From contig ONIP01000022.1 of the NCBI GenBank assembly GCA_900317955.1, forward strand, positions 1 through 39,636: a stretch of DNA of 39,636 bases, given 5' to 3'. Source of the DNA: an uncultured Bacteroidales bacterium (GTDB taxonomy: Bacteria; Bacteroidota; Bacteroidia; Bacteroidales; P3). Made by a program: the position numbers and the translations under genes. Of this stretch, positions 25,901 to 34,128 are shown one piece after another. The notes below the pieces were generated by a model. The model saw nothing but the letters and a program-made list of their open reading frames with translations, searched no databases and was not told the DNA's origin. How positions within the stretch are numbered: the first letter of the stretch is position 1; each line of letters begins with the position of its first letter.

Positions 25901-26668
25901 ATGGCAATACGATTAGAAAAAGGTCAGCGAATCAACCTTGAAAAAACAAATGGTTCGAAGCTGGAAAAGTTCTTTGTCGGCTGCAATTGGGGTGCCCTCA
26001 AGACTGGCCGGAAAGTGGAAGTGGTTGATAGCGAAGGATTCTTTGGTATCGGTCGCAAGTCTCATTGGGTGGACGAGGAAGTTGACCTCGATCTGGATCT
26101 CAGCTGCATCATGCTTGACGAGAACGGAAATTTGGTTGACACCTTGTATTCTCCATTATACAACGGTAGAATTTATCCAGTTCATTTCGCAAACAGAATA
26201 CCCGGTTTACCTAAGGGCTCTGATTGGTCAGCAGACAGATCGATGTATCACACCCCGGATGATACTGAGGGAGACAAGGGTGGAGATGATGGTCTCGATA
26301 ATGAAATTGTAACCGTAGACCTTACGAAAGTCAATTCCCGCATTCATCAGATTTTCTTCTTCCTTGATGTTTTCTCTCCAAAGGGCGTGGATTTCTCGAA
26401 GATTCCATATGCGGCAATTCGTATGTGTGAATACGAAGGAAGCCAAACTGATGTCAAGAGGGTTACAAATGTCTTCGCTCAATACGACATTGCAAAGGAA
26501 AGTGAGTATGCCGGTAAAAATGCCCTGATACTTGGTAAATTGTATAGACATAACGGAGAATGGAAATTTGCTGCCATTGGCGATGCACACAACCATTCTG
26601 ACGGCAAGTTACCTAATTCCAATCTTGTCATTACAATTCAAAAGATATTAACCTCATACGCGAAATAA
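25901..26668 (+). CDS. TerD-superfamily protein (copy 4)
   Basis: 255 aa from ATG 25901 (MAIRLEKGQRINLEK), chosen to match the family N-terminus over an in-frame ATG at 25838 that lies inside the previous gene. It has the strand EVDLDLDLSCIMLDENG and an acidic loop DDTEGDKGGDDGLDNE ahead of IVTVDLTKV. It ends with LGKLYRHNGEWKFAAIGD. Two insertions make it longer than a standard TerD. It is followed after 2 bases by the first terY-like gene. Confidence 0.9.
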   Translation: MAIRLEKGQRINLEKTNGSKLEKFFVGCNWGALKTGRKVEVVDSEGFFGIGRKSHWVDEEVDLDLDLSCIMLDENGNLVDTLYSPLYNGRIYPVHFANRIPGLPKGSDWSADRSMYHTPDDTEGDKGGDDGLDNEIVTVDLTKVNSRIHQIFFFLDVFSPKGVDFSKIPYAAIRMCEYEGSQTDVKRVTNVFAQYDIAKESEYAGKNALILGKLYRHNGEWKFAAIGDAHNHSDGKLPNSNLVITIQKILTSYAK

Positions 26669-26670
26669 TC

Positions 26671-27309
26671 ATGAGAAGATTACCCGTTTATCTGCTTCTT
26701 GACACTTCGGGTTCCATGTATGGAGAACCCATCGAAGCTGTGAAAAATGGCGTGCAGGTGCTCGTGTCAACCCTGCGTAGCGACCCCTATGCTCTGGAAA
26801 CCGCCTATCTGAGCATCATTACTTTCAACTCAACAGCTCAACAGGTCACTCCTCTCACCGAGCTTTCATCATTCCAGCAGCCGATTATTGATGCTGGTGG
26901 CTGCACCGCTTTGGGAGAGGCATTGGCTCTGTTGGCTAACAAAGTTGATACCGAGGTTGTGAAAACAACCGCCGAAGTGAAAGGCGACTGGAAACCGCTG
27001 GTGTTCATTATGACCGACGGTGAACCTACTGACGATCTGAACAAGGGCCTTGTCGAATTCAAAAAACGCAAATTCGGCATGGTCGTTGCTTGTGCAGCCG
27101 GACAGGGAGCAAATACCGATACCTTGAAGAAGATCACTGAGTGCGTGGTTCAGCTTGATACAGCCGACAGCGCAACGATCAAGTCGTTCTTCAAATGGGT
27201 TTCTGCTTCCGTCAGCACGGGTAGCCAGAAGGTCGAGGATGCTGGTGTTGAAGTGACTGGCCTCAGTGAGCTCCCACCCCCGCCTCCTGAAGTAAACATT
27301 GTTGTCTAA
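26671..27309 (+). CDS. terY: TerY-type VWA protein (copy 1)
   Basis: This 212-aa single-domain VWA protein has MRRLPVYLLLDTSGSMYGEP with an intact MIDAS DTSGS. A Thr ligand is near GGCTALGEAL, and FIMTDGEPTDD supplies the last Asp. The C-terminus is Pro-rich (ELPPPPPEVNIVV). This is the compact VWA type of TerY in tellurium-resistance loci. It probably acts as a cytosolic metal-dependent scaffold for the kinase/phosphatase pair encoded downstream. It starts 2 bases after terD copy 4. The terB-like gene begins 19 bases after its stop. Confidence 0.93.
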   Translation: MRRLPVYLLLDTSGSMYGEPIEAVKNGVQVLVSTLRSDPYALETAYLSIITFNSTAQQVTPLTELSSFQQPIIDAGGCTALGEALALLANKVDTEVVKTTAEVKGDWKPLVFIMTDGEPTDDLNKGLVEFKKRKFGMVVACAAGQGANTDTLKKITECVVQLDTADSATIKSFFKWVSASVSTGSQKVEDAGVEVTGLSELPPPPPEVNIVV

Positions 27310-27328
27310 ACTTAAAATCATTTTCAAT

Positions 27329-27709
27329 ATGAAAACTTTAGAACAATTAAAGAAAGAATTGTTGGAAGATGGTATTATCGATGCCCAAGAAGTAAAGGAA
27401 CTGCAAGAAGTTCTGTATGCCGATGGTGTGATTGATAAAGATGAGGCCAACTTCCTTTTTGAACTCAACGATGCTGTTTCCGGACACGATAATCATCCGT
27501 CTTGGAACAAATTCTTTGTAAAAGCAATCACTTCCTTCTTGTTAGAAGACGATGTGTCGCCTGGCGAGATTGATGACGATGAAGCCGAATGGCTTTATGC
27601 AAAAGTGATTGGTGACGGACAGGTGGATGGTGTTGAGAAAGAATTACTGGAAAACTTGAAAAAAGAAGCCAAATCTTTCCCGACAAAACTTGAAGGTTTA
27701 TTGAAATAA
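27329..27709 (+). CDS. terB: TerB-family protein
   Basis: 126 aa from ATG 27329; a longer frame from TTG at 27299 overlaps terY and is unlikely. The protein is all helical and acidic, with a repeated EDGIIDAQEVKELQEVLYAD / DGVIDKDEANFLFELN pattern. Further on come DDEAEWLYAKVIGDG and KEAKSFPTKL. This matches small TerB/TerB-like proteins, whose acidic helices can bind metal and which associate with TerC in the membrane. No TerC gene occurs in the window. A long hairpin follows the stop codon. Confidence 0.75.
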   Translation: MKTLEQLKKELLEDGIIDAQEVKELQEVLYADGVIDKDEANFLFELNDAVSGHDNHPSWNKFFVKAITSFLLEDDVSPGEIDDDEAEWLYAKVIGDGQVDGVEKELLENLKKEAKSFPTKLEGLLK

Positions 27710-27719
27710 TAAATAGTTG

Positions 27720-27753
27720 GATGTCTGGCACATAATAACATGTGCCAGACATC
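27720..27753 (+). repeat. Perfect 14-bp hairpin between terB and the second terY
   Basis: GATGTCTGGCACAT (27720-27733) is exactly complementary to ATGTGCCAGACATC (27740-27753), with a 6-nt loop AATAAC. There is no T run afterwards and the next gene starts 18 bases on. It may be an attenuator, an RNA-processing or stability site within the operon, or a weak terminator. Confidence 0.7.
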
Positions 27754-27771
27754 TATTCCTTGCTAAGAAAC

Positions 27772-28410
27772 ATGGGAAGAAGATTACCAGTATATATGCT
27801 GATTGACACATCGGGATCTATGCGAGGAGAACCGATTGAGTCAGTCAAAGTAGGTTTAGAAGCAATGCTTTCCAGCCTACGACAGGAGCCTTATGCTCTT
27901 GATACTGTCAACATAAGTATTATTACCTTTGATCGAGAAGTCAAGGTTCTTGCTCCACTTACTCCACTGGAGGACTTTCAGCTGCCGGAAATCGTTGTTC
28001 CTGAATCAGGACCCACTTTTACTGGTGCTGCATTGGAACTCTTGTGTAAGCAAGTTGATGCTGAGGTGAGACTTAGTACACCTGAACGTAAAGGTGACTG
28101 GATGCCTCTGCTGTTTTTGTTGACTGATGGAAAACCATCGGACATACAGGCGTACAATAATGTAATACCAGAAATCAAAAAAAGACACTTTGCCAGCATT
28201 GTTGCATGTGCTGCTGGTATGCACGCGAAAACAGAGCCGTTGAAGCAATTGACGGATCAAGTATTCGCTCTAGATACTTTAGATAGTGCTTCGTTCAAAA
28301 GATTCTTCCAGTGGGTATCAGCATCTATTGAAATTGGCAATAAGAGTATAGGTGCAACCGATGAACTGGAACTTCCGCCACCCCCGGAAGAGGTAAATGT
28401 AATAGTCTAA
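27772..28410 (+). CDS. terY: TerY-type VWA protein (copy 2)
   Basis: 212 aa from ATG 27772; an upstream in-frame ATG at 27742 lies inside the hairpin and is unlikely. It opens MGRRLPVYMLIDTSGSMRGEP, contains the MIDAS DTSGS, GPTFTGAALEL and FLLTDGKPSD. It ends with the same Pro-rich tail (ELPPPPEEVNVIV) as copy 1, from which it has probably duplicated. Codons are more A/T-rich than in copy 1. It should be a metal-dependent adaptor in the same complex, and two near-identical VWA proteins could form a heterodimer. Copy 3 begins about 20 bases later. Confidence 0.92.
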   Translation: MGRRLPVYMLIDTSGSMRGEPIESVKVGLEAMLSSLRQEPYALDTVNISIITFDREVKVLAPLTPLEDFQLPEIVVPESGPTFTGAALELLCKQVDAEVRLSTPERKGDWMPLLFLLTDGKPSDIQAYNNVIPEIKKRHFASIVACAAGMHAKTEPLKQLTDQVFALDTLDSASFKRFFQWVSASIEIGNKSIGATDELELPPPPEEVNVIV

Positions 28411-28429
28411 ATTCTTAATGACTAATATT

Positions 28430-29491
28430 ATGCGTAGATTACCAATATACTTTCTAGTGGATGTGTCCGAGTCGATGGTCGGCACTCCCATTGAGCATGT
28501 TCAAGATGGAATGGCTACTATCATCAACGAATTGCGCACAGATCCTTATGCATTAGAGACCGCTTGGGTGTCTGTAATAGCTTTTGCGGGGAAAGCCAAG
28601 ATGCTTTCGCCCTTGGAAGAACTATATAAATTCTATCCTCCAAAATTCCCAATCGGCGGTGGTACATCGCTTGGCACCGCATTGAATTTCCTGATGGATG
28701 AAATGGATCATTCGTTGCAGAGAACCACTATGGAAGTCAAGGGTGACTGGAAACCCATCATATTCCTCTTTACCGATGGCAACCCAACAGATAGTGTCGA
28801 CCAAGCATTTGACCGCTGGAACAACAAGTATCGTTGTCATTGCAACTTGATTGTGGTGTCTATTGGTGACAATGTGAACACTCAGTTGATGGGGCGTATT
28901 TCTGATAACGTACTTCGTCTTACTGAAACCAATGCGCAGTCATTCAAAGAATTCTTCAAGTGGGTTACAGCATCCATTAAAACATCCAGCGTATCCGTTA
29001 CCGATGCTGGTGATGATGATGTAAAGCTGGCCCCCATGAACGGTATTAATCTCGAAAAGGTGGATTCTGACAAACCGTGTATTGTGGATGAGAACTTCGT
29101 TGTGCTGCTTGGAAGATGTCAGACGACTGATAAACCCTATCTCATCAAGTTTGCCAAGAGGATTCAGAAGTCGGAAATGATGTCCGAACTGTTCGACTTG
29201 CCTCAATTTGTTTCCTCATACAAGCTGGTAGGAGCATATCCAATCAACGGTGTTGAGTATAAGGAGTTGTCCGAAACTGGCGGTCGTCAGCAAAAAATCA
29301 ACACTCAAGAACTCATCGGTCAACCGACTTGCCCTTGCTGTGGAAACCAATTCGGAATGGTGATTTGCGAATGTGGCAATATCTTCTGTGTTGGAGAAGA
29401 TGCCCACAGCAAATGCCCGTGGTGCGGTCTCGAAGGGGAACTTTCGAGTGTGGGTGGAAATGGTATTGATTTGAATAGAACGAGGGGGTGA
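28430..29491 (+). CDS. terY: TerY-type VWA protein with C-terminal zinc ribbon (copy 3)
   Basis: About 353 aa from ATG 28430, chosen because MRRLPIYFLVDVSES aligns with copies 1 and 2; ATG 28418 is four codons earlier and also possible. The MIDAS is DVSES, and IFLFTDGNPTDS supplies the later Asp. After the VWA domain (about 200 residues) comes a second domain, then a cysteine-rich module: CPCCGNQFG, CECGNIFC and CPWCGLEGEL. This is the TerY C-terminal metal-binding domain. It is followed after 2 bases by the PP2C gene and then the kinase, the arrangement called a TerY-phosphorylation triad. Confidence 0.92.
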   Translation: MRRLPIYFLVDVSESMVGTPIEHVQDGMATIINELRTDPYALETAWVSVIAFAGKAKMLSPLEELYKFYPPKFPIGGGTSLGTALNFLMDEMDHSLQRTTMEVKGDWKPIIFLFTDGNPTDSVDQAFDRWNNKYRCHCNLIVVSIGDNVNTQLMGRISDNVLRLTETNAQSFKEFFKWVTASIKTSSVSVTDAGDDDVKLAPMNGINLEKVDSDKPCIVDENFVVLLGRCQTTDKPYLIKFAKRIQKSEMMSELFDLPQFVSSYKLVGAYPINGVEYKELSETGGRQQKINTQELIGQPTCPCCGNQFGMVICECGNIFCVGEDAHSKCPWCGLEGELSSVGGNGIDLNRTRG

Positions 29492-29493
29492 TT

Positions 29494-30867
29494 ATGGAAC
29501 TGAAAGATAGACTTAGCAATCTTATGATAGATTGCTCAGACGCAAGAATCGAAGACTTCTCACAATGGATAGTGAAGAAGCTATGGAACGAATACGATAA
29601 AGAGTATATGGATAGAAGAATAATAATAGAGAATCAGATAAAAGAACTGCCCATTGTAATACCCAACGGTACAGTTGGTAAGGAATACACTTCTACCATT
29701 CGGCTTCCTGAAGATATAGTAGAAGAGTATTGGATAGAAGGACTAGAGGCTATCGGCCTACAAGGCAATTCAATTGAGCATAACATTTGTGTAATAAGTG
29801 GTACACCAAGTGAGGCTGGTTCTTTTGAGATTGTGATAAAATACAAATATAAGGGTGCAGTGGACGAAAAAGATTTGTTGCAACGTAAATTCCCCATTGC
29901 AATCAATCCCGATCCGCGTACACTATGGAAAAATATTCCCACGCCAGAGGATATTGAATACTATCAACCTGACCGTGACCACACTTACGTTAAGGTTGAA
30001 GCACGAGATGGAATTCCTCAAAAAGATATTGTCGCAGCAAGTCAACGCGGGAGGTCTCATGCTCATGAAGGGAATCCCAGAGACGACCATTTCCGTGTAG
30101 AATATTTTGAAGATTGTGGTTGGTATGTAATGGCTGTCGCTGACGGAGCGGGGAGTGCCAAATATTCCAGAAAGGGCTCTTGGTTGGCATGTGACACTTC
30201 CGTTGAACACTGCAAGTCGTATTTTTCAGACGAGAAGAGTCTTCATGACTTTGAGGAATATATCACTACCTATAATGGGGAAGCCAATGATGAATATCGT
30301 AAACTTCTCGGCGACTCAATTCACCAACTGATTGGTAATGCAGCATTCAAGTCATACAAAGCAATAGAGGCTGAAGCAGTCTCGAAAGGCGTCCCTATAA
30401 AGAATTATGCCACCACGCTCCTTCTGGCGGTATGCAAGAAGTTTGACTTTGGCTGGTTTGTTGCTTCGTTTTGGGTAGGCGATGGTGCTATGTGTATCTA
30501 CGACAAAGAACGTAAATACTTCAAACTGCTCGGAACACCTGATGAAGGAGAATTCGCAGGTCAGACGCGCTTCCTAACGATGCCTGAGATATTCCGTGAT
30601 GCAACGTCCTTCTACGGTAGATTAAAGTTCTCCATCGAGCAGGACTTCACTGCATTAATGTTGATGACTGATGGCGTGAGCGACCCCATGTTTGAAACCG
30701 ATGCCAATCTGAACAAGATTGAGAAGTGGGATGCATTGTGGGAGAATATCACCAAAGAGGTAAAATTGACTGACGACAATACCGAGTCACAATACCAGCT
30801 TATGCAATGGCTCGATTTCTGGTCGCAAGGCAATCACGATGATCGTACAATAGCAATTCTATATTGA
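29494..30867 (+). CDS. PP2C-type Ser/Thr phosphatase with N-terminal Ig-like domain
   Basis: 457 aa from ATG 29494. After a helical start (1-50), residues about 53-137 form a putative Ig/cadherin-like (He_PIG) domain with GTVGKEYTSTIRLPED and ICVISGTPSEAGSFEI. A PP2C-like domain (about 165-457) has NPRDDHF, VADGAGSAKYS (DGxG), YATTLLLAV, GDGAMC and LMTDGVSDP, which supply the Asp metal ligands. It should dephosphorylate Ser/Thr on a protein partner, probably reversing the kinase encoded 2 bases downstream. The Ig-like module in a cytosolic phosphatase is unusual. No signal peptide is visible. Confidence 0.9.
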   Translation: MELKDRLSNLMIDCSDARIEDFSQWIVKKLWNEYDKEYMDRRIIIENQIKELPIVIPNGTVGKEYTSTIRLPEDIVEEYWIEGLEAIGLQGNSIEHNICVISGTPSEAGSFEIVIKYKYKGAVDEKDLLQRKFPIAINPDPRTLWKNIPTPEDIEYYQPDRDHTYVKVEARDGIPQKDIVAASQRGRSHAHEGNPRDDHFRVEYFEDCGWYVMAVADGAGSAKYSRKGSWLACDTSVEHCKSYFSDEKSLHDFEEYITTYNGEANDEYRKLLGDSIHQLIGNAAFKSYKAIEAEAVSKGVPIKNYATTLLLAVCKKFDFGWFVASFWVGDGAMCIYDKERKYFKLLGTPDEGEFAGQTRFLTMPEIFRDATSFYGRLKFSIEQDFTALMLMTDGVSDPMFETDANLNKIEKWDALWENITKEVKLTDDNTESQYQLMQWLDFWSQGNHDDRTIAILY

Positions 30868-30869
30868 TT

Positions 30870-32345
30870 ATGGCACAAACTGTACGTATTAAAGCACTGG
30901 ATGGCTCCACCGTTGAATTCATTGACGAGGTTCGCGGCTCTGGAGCGATGAAGGATGTTTATTTTAGCCCCGATGGAACTTATGTTGTCGGATTTTTCCG
31001 AAATCCACAAGATGCCAATTCTAAAGACCGTCTGCAAAATATTACTGGTGTATATCGCGAGAGTATCTTCAATCAAGTTGGTGGCGACTATTGGAAAAAC
31101 CTTTTTTGCTGGCCAGAGAAATTGGTGGAGTGGAATGGAAAGTTGGGTATTGTATGCCCTACTTACCAATCCCATTTCTTTTTTAGTTCAGGACCTTTCA
31201 AAGGGAAAGAGAAAGAAGGCAAATGGTTTGCATCGGCTCATCTACGAAACAAGTTCCTTCCTGCCGACCAAAAGGGTAATTGGCTGACGCATTTCCACAT
31301 GTGCATTCAGATTGCACGTGCCGTAAAAAGACTTCATGCCGCAGGATTAGCACATAGCGACCTGTCCTATAAGAATGTGTTGGTTGACCCCGTGCAGGGT
31401 AAAGCAGCAGTTATTGATTGTGACGGCCTTGTGGTACCTGGTAAATATCCACCTGACGTTGTTGGAACTCCCGACTTTATTGCGCCTGAGGTATTACAAA
31501 CAAAGAACCTGCCACTAACTGACCCAAACAGAAAGTTGCCGAGTATCCAAACCGACCGGCACGCTTTAGCTGTTTTGATATATATGTATCTGCTCTATCG
31601 GCATCCATTGCGAGGAGGTAAGGTTAATGATCTCGACCCAGCAAAGGATGAAGAACTTACAATGGGCAGTAAAGCATTGTTTATCGAGCATCCGACAGAC
31701 AAAAGCAATCGCCCAAAAGTAAATCAGTTACGTCCAAGTGAATTGCCTCAGGGCGATGTTACCAAGCTGCCATATACCATCTGTGGACCTTACCTGAAGA
31801 CATTGTTCGACAGAGCGTTTATTGATGGATTGCACGACCCATCAAAAAGACCAACGGCTGATGAATGGGAAACTGCTTTGGTAAAGACAACCGACCTAAT
31901 GCAACCCTGTCAGAATCCTAAATGTGAAGCACATTGGTTTGTATTCGACAATAGTACAAAACCACGTTGCCCCTTCTGTGGAACAGAGTATCATGGTCAG
32001 TTGCCAGTTCTGAATCTCTACTACTCGCCAGGCAAGGGTAAGTTTCTGCCAGAAAACTATCGACTGATGGTTTACGATAAGCAAACACTCTATATGTGGC
32101 ACGTGAACCGATTCATCGTTCCCAATGAAAAAACAAAACCAGAGGACAAGAAACCAGTTGGAGATTTTCATTTCCATAATGGAAAATGGATTCTCATTAA
32201 CCGACGATTGACCAGCCTCTATGACAAAGACGTAGACAAAAAGATAGAAATTGGCCAATACGTCGAACTGACAGAGGGAAAGAAGATTCTCCTCTCCACA
32301 GAGGATGGCGGTCGATTGATTATTGTTCAACTTGTAAATAACTAA
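30870..32345 (+). CDS. Atypical protein kinase with C-terminal zinc ribbon
   Basis: This 491-aa protein has a glycine loop near GSGAMKDVYFSPDGTY (23-38), a catalytic loop AHSDLSYKNVLVD (161-173) in place of HRDLKxxN, and DCDG (183-186) in place of DFG. These are followed by GTPDFIAPEVLQ, an activation/APE-type segment. The strand after the glycine loop reads VVGFF, so the usual VAIK lysine is not obvious. After about residue 340 a zinc ribbon (CQNPKCEAHWF..RCPFCG) leads into a beta-rich tail that may be a degenerate FHA-like domain. This is the kinase of the TerY-phosphorylation triad. Whether it is active is uncertain. Confidence 0.88.
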   Translation: MAQTVRIKALDGSTVEFIDEVRGSGAMKDVYFSPDGTYVVGFFRNPQDANSKDRLQNITGVYRESIFNQVGGDYWKNLFCWPEKLVEWNGKLGIVCPTYQSHFFFSSGPFKGKEKEGKWFASAHLRNKFLPADQKGNWLTHFHMCIQIARAVKRLHAAGLAHSDLSYKNVLVDPVQGKAAVIDCDGLVVPGKYPPDVVGTPDFIAPEVLQTKNLPLTDPNRKLPSIQTDRHALAVLIYMYLLYRHPLRGGKVNDLDPAKDEELTMGSKALFIEHPTDKSNRPKVNQLRPSELPQGDVTKLPYTICGPYLKTLFDRAFIDGLHDPSKRPTADEWETALVKTTDLMQPCQNPKCEAHWFVFDNSTKPRCPFCGTEYHGQLPVLNLYYSPGKGKFLPENYRLMVYDKQTLYMWHVNRFIVPNEKTKPEDKKPVGDFHFHNGKWILINRRLTSLYDKDVDKKIEIGQYVELTEGKKILLSTEDGGRLIIVQLVNN

Positions 32346-32348
32346 GAG

Positions 32349-32897
32349 ATGGCTATCAAGGATCAATGTCATGCTTGTGTGTCCTTTAATGCAGTTAGTG
32401 GTTATTGTTCCATCAATGGGCAACTACCGACTATCAATGGTTCATCGTGTGAGAACTATCGCAAAAAGGGTATTAACCTCACTAAAGCAGGGTCAAACAA
32501 TAATTCGCCCTCACCAATCACACCATTGCCACAACCACAGCCAGCGACTCCCAATCCCCCGTCATCCAATTCTCAATCCAAAGGAATGTTTCGACATATA
32601 TTCTCATTTGATGGGAGGATTCGAAGGTTAGAATATGGATTGACGTATTTGGCTTATTATTTCTATTGTCTGCCCATGGATCTCATACCTGAGGACGATT
32701 TGAGTGCTGGCTTTGCTATTGTCTGGCTTTTGTTGTTTATTCCTGTAACGTGGGCATTAATTGCACAAGGTGCAAAGAGATGTCACGATATTGGGCATAG
32801 CGGCTGGTGGCAACTAATTCCTTTCTATGGAATATGGATGATTTTCAAGGAAGGAGAATCTGGGCCAAATCAATATGGTGAAAATCCGAAATACTAA
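32349..32897 (+). CDS. DUF805 membrane protein with N-terminal Cys-rich segment
   Basis: This 182-aa protein has an N-terminal cysteine cluster, CHACVSFNAVSGYC and SSCENYRKK (residues 7-40), resembling a small metal-binding module. A Pro/Asn/Ser-rich linker (about 48-78) leads to a DUF805 domain, which opens at SFDGRIRRLEYGLT and has membrane segments (about 94-110 and 119-139). The conserved RCHDIGHSGWW motif precedes the last hydrophobic stretch. DUF805 proteins are membrane proteins of unknown role. It follows the kinase by 3 bases and its stop overlaps the next start by 1 base, so it belongs to the Ter operon. Confidence 0.85.
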   Translation: MAIKDQCHACVSFNAVSGYCSINGQLPTINGSSCENYRKKGINLTKAGSNNNSPSPITPLPQPQPATPNPPSSNSQSKGMFRHIFSFDGRIRRLEYGLTYLAYYFYCLPMDLIPEDDLSAGFAIVWLLLFIPVTWALIAQGAKRCHDIGHSGWWQLIPFYGIWMIFKEGESGPNQYGENPKY

Positions 32898-33940
32898 TGT
32901 ATTACGTCATTCGAAATAATCAGCAATACGGGCCATACTCAATAGATGCACTTCGACAATATGTTGAAGCCGGTCAGTTATTGTATCACGATTCGGCTTG
33001 CGACGAGAACAACAGAAGCAACATACAAACGGTCAAGTATTTCTTGAAGCTGAATCATGTGAAAGTGAAGATACCTCACAAAGGAGGTTTGTTTGCACAA
33101 ATCAAGGATATTGGCCGAGAACTCATTTTTCCGAAAGATGTTTTGCAACGAAAGACTTGGTCAAGCGATAAACGCCTGTTGCTACTGGCACTAATAGGGT
33201 TGGTTCCATTAATGCTATTGGGGTTGATAGGATGGTTCGCTGATTCTGTCCCATTTATTGTATTCTATACAGTTTCGCTATACTTCTCCATCATCTGGGG
33301 CTTGTTCTTCTATTACTTCTTCCGTACCCAACAAGTTAAGCTAAAGACAACCGTTGGTATATTCTTCATCTCACAAATTGTTGTTTTTCTAATCTTCGGT
33401 TTAGGCCTTAATTATCTCAACCCATTTTATTTCCTTGGAGCAAACAGCAACTTTTTGATTCGCCTTGTATTTTTCGTATTTGCTGTCGGGGTTACAGAAG
33501 AGGTTGTTAAAGCACTTCCTCTTTGGATTGTTTCTGCAAGATCAAAGGAACCTATTATTCCACAGACATTGGTTTTCTATGGCCTCATTTCTGGTATTGC
33601 CTTTGGTGTGTTTGAGGGGGTACAATACCAGATGACAGTAAATGTTGAATTGGATTATACATCGTCTTTCTTCCTCAACATATCGCGATTGACCAGCCTT
33701 CCTTTCTTACATGCCATCTGGTGTGGTATTGCTGGCTATTTTTCTGCTTTTGCAATGCTTTATCCCAAATACAGACGGTCATTATACTTTTTGGCAATAG
33801 CGATTCCTGCGCTGTTGCATGGATTATACGACACTCTTGGAGGCAGTATAATCGGAGTGCTTTTCTCCTTTATTGGAGTTGTACTTTTGATGACCTATTT
33901 GAAGAAAGGGGTTAACTACCAATCAAAATTAAAAAACTAA
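32897..33940 (+). CDS. GYF_2-PrsW family intramembrane protease
   Basis: This 347-aa protein starts with a GYF_2 (DUF4339) module, MYYVIRNNQQYGPYSIDALR..YVEAGQL (1-50). About eight membrane helices form a PrsW-like domain: GVTEEVVKALPLW (Glu-Glu-x2-Lys, about 198-207), GIAFGVFEGVQYQ, LPFLHAIWCGIAGYFSAF and ALLHGLYDTLGG. The paired Glu and the two His are the expected zinc-site residues of PrsW proteases, which cleave membrane-bound regulators during stress. The GYF_2 module probably binds a partner. Its ATG overlaps the DUF805 stop (TAATG), so translation is coupled. Confidence 0.9.
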   Translation: MYYVIRNNQQYGPYSIDALRQYVEAGQLLYHDSACDENNRSNIQTVKYFLKLNHVKVKIPHKGGLFAQIKDIGRELIFPKDVLQRKTWSSDKRLLLLALIGLVPLMLLGLIGWFADSVPFIVFYTVSLYFSIIWGLFFYYFFRTQQVKLKTTVGIFFISQIVVFLIFGLGLNYLNPFYFLGANSNFLIRLVFFVFAVGVTEEVVKALPLWIVSARSKEPIIPQTLVFYGLISGIAFGVFEGVQYQMTVNVELDYTSSFFLNISRLTSLPFLHAIWCGIAGYFSAFAMLYPKYRRSLYFLAIAIPALLHGLYDTLGGSIIGVLFSFIGVVLLMTYLKKGVNYQSKLKN

Positions 33941-33953
33941 AACGCATATACTA

Positions 33954-34121
33954 ATGAGTAGAAAAAGCAATATAGGAATTCCAGGGCTGAGCTTTTCATG
34001 GAAAAGAGCTCTGGGAGTAACACAAACCAAGCAGAAGATTGCTAGGCAAACGGGAATCCCAACATCTCGTGCTGGGATGGAGAGAAAACTGGGAAGATTA
34101 ATAATGAGTTTATTCAAATAG
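33954..34121 (+). CDS. Small basic 55-aa protein of the Ter cluster
   Basis: ATG 33954 to TAG 34119-34121 encodes 55 residues containing IPGLSFSWKRALGVTQTKQK, then IARQTGIPTSRAGMERKLGR and a hydrophobic end (LIMSLFK). It sits exactly between prsW (13 bases) and the P-type ATPase (7 bases). The gap tiling, positive charge and patterned sequence make it a likely real gene although it is short. I recognise no named family. It could be a DNA- or RNA-binding peptide or a small membrane-associated regulator. Confidence 0.6.
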   Translation: MSRKSNIGIPGLSFSWKRALGVTQTKQKIARQTGIPTSRAGMERKLGRLIMSLFK

Positions 34122-34128
34122 ATTATCT

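Noticed and set aside
24008..26668. Single large TerD fusion gene
   Set aside because: Each copy has its own stop and an MAI-x-L-x-K start, so they are four separate genes.
27299..27328. TTG start for terB, 10 codons upstream
   Set aside because: It lies inside terY codons and adds residues not seen in TerB-like proteins; ATG 27329 is simpler.
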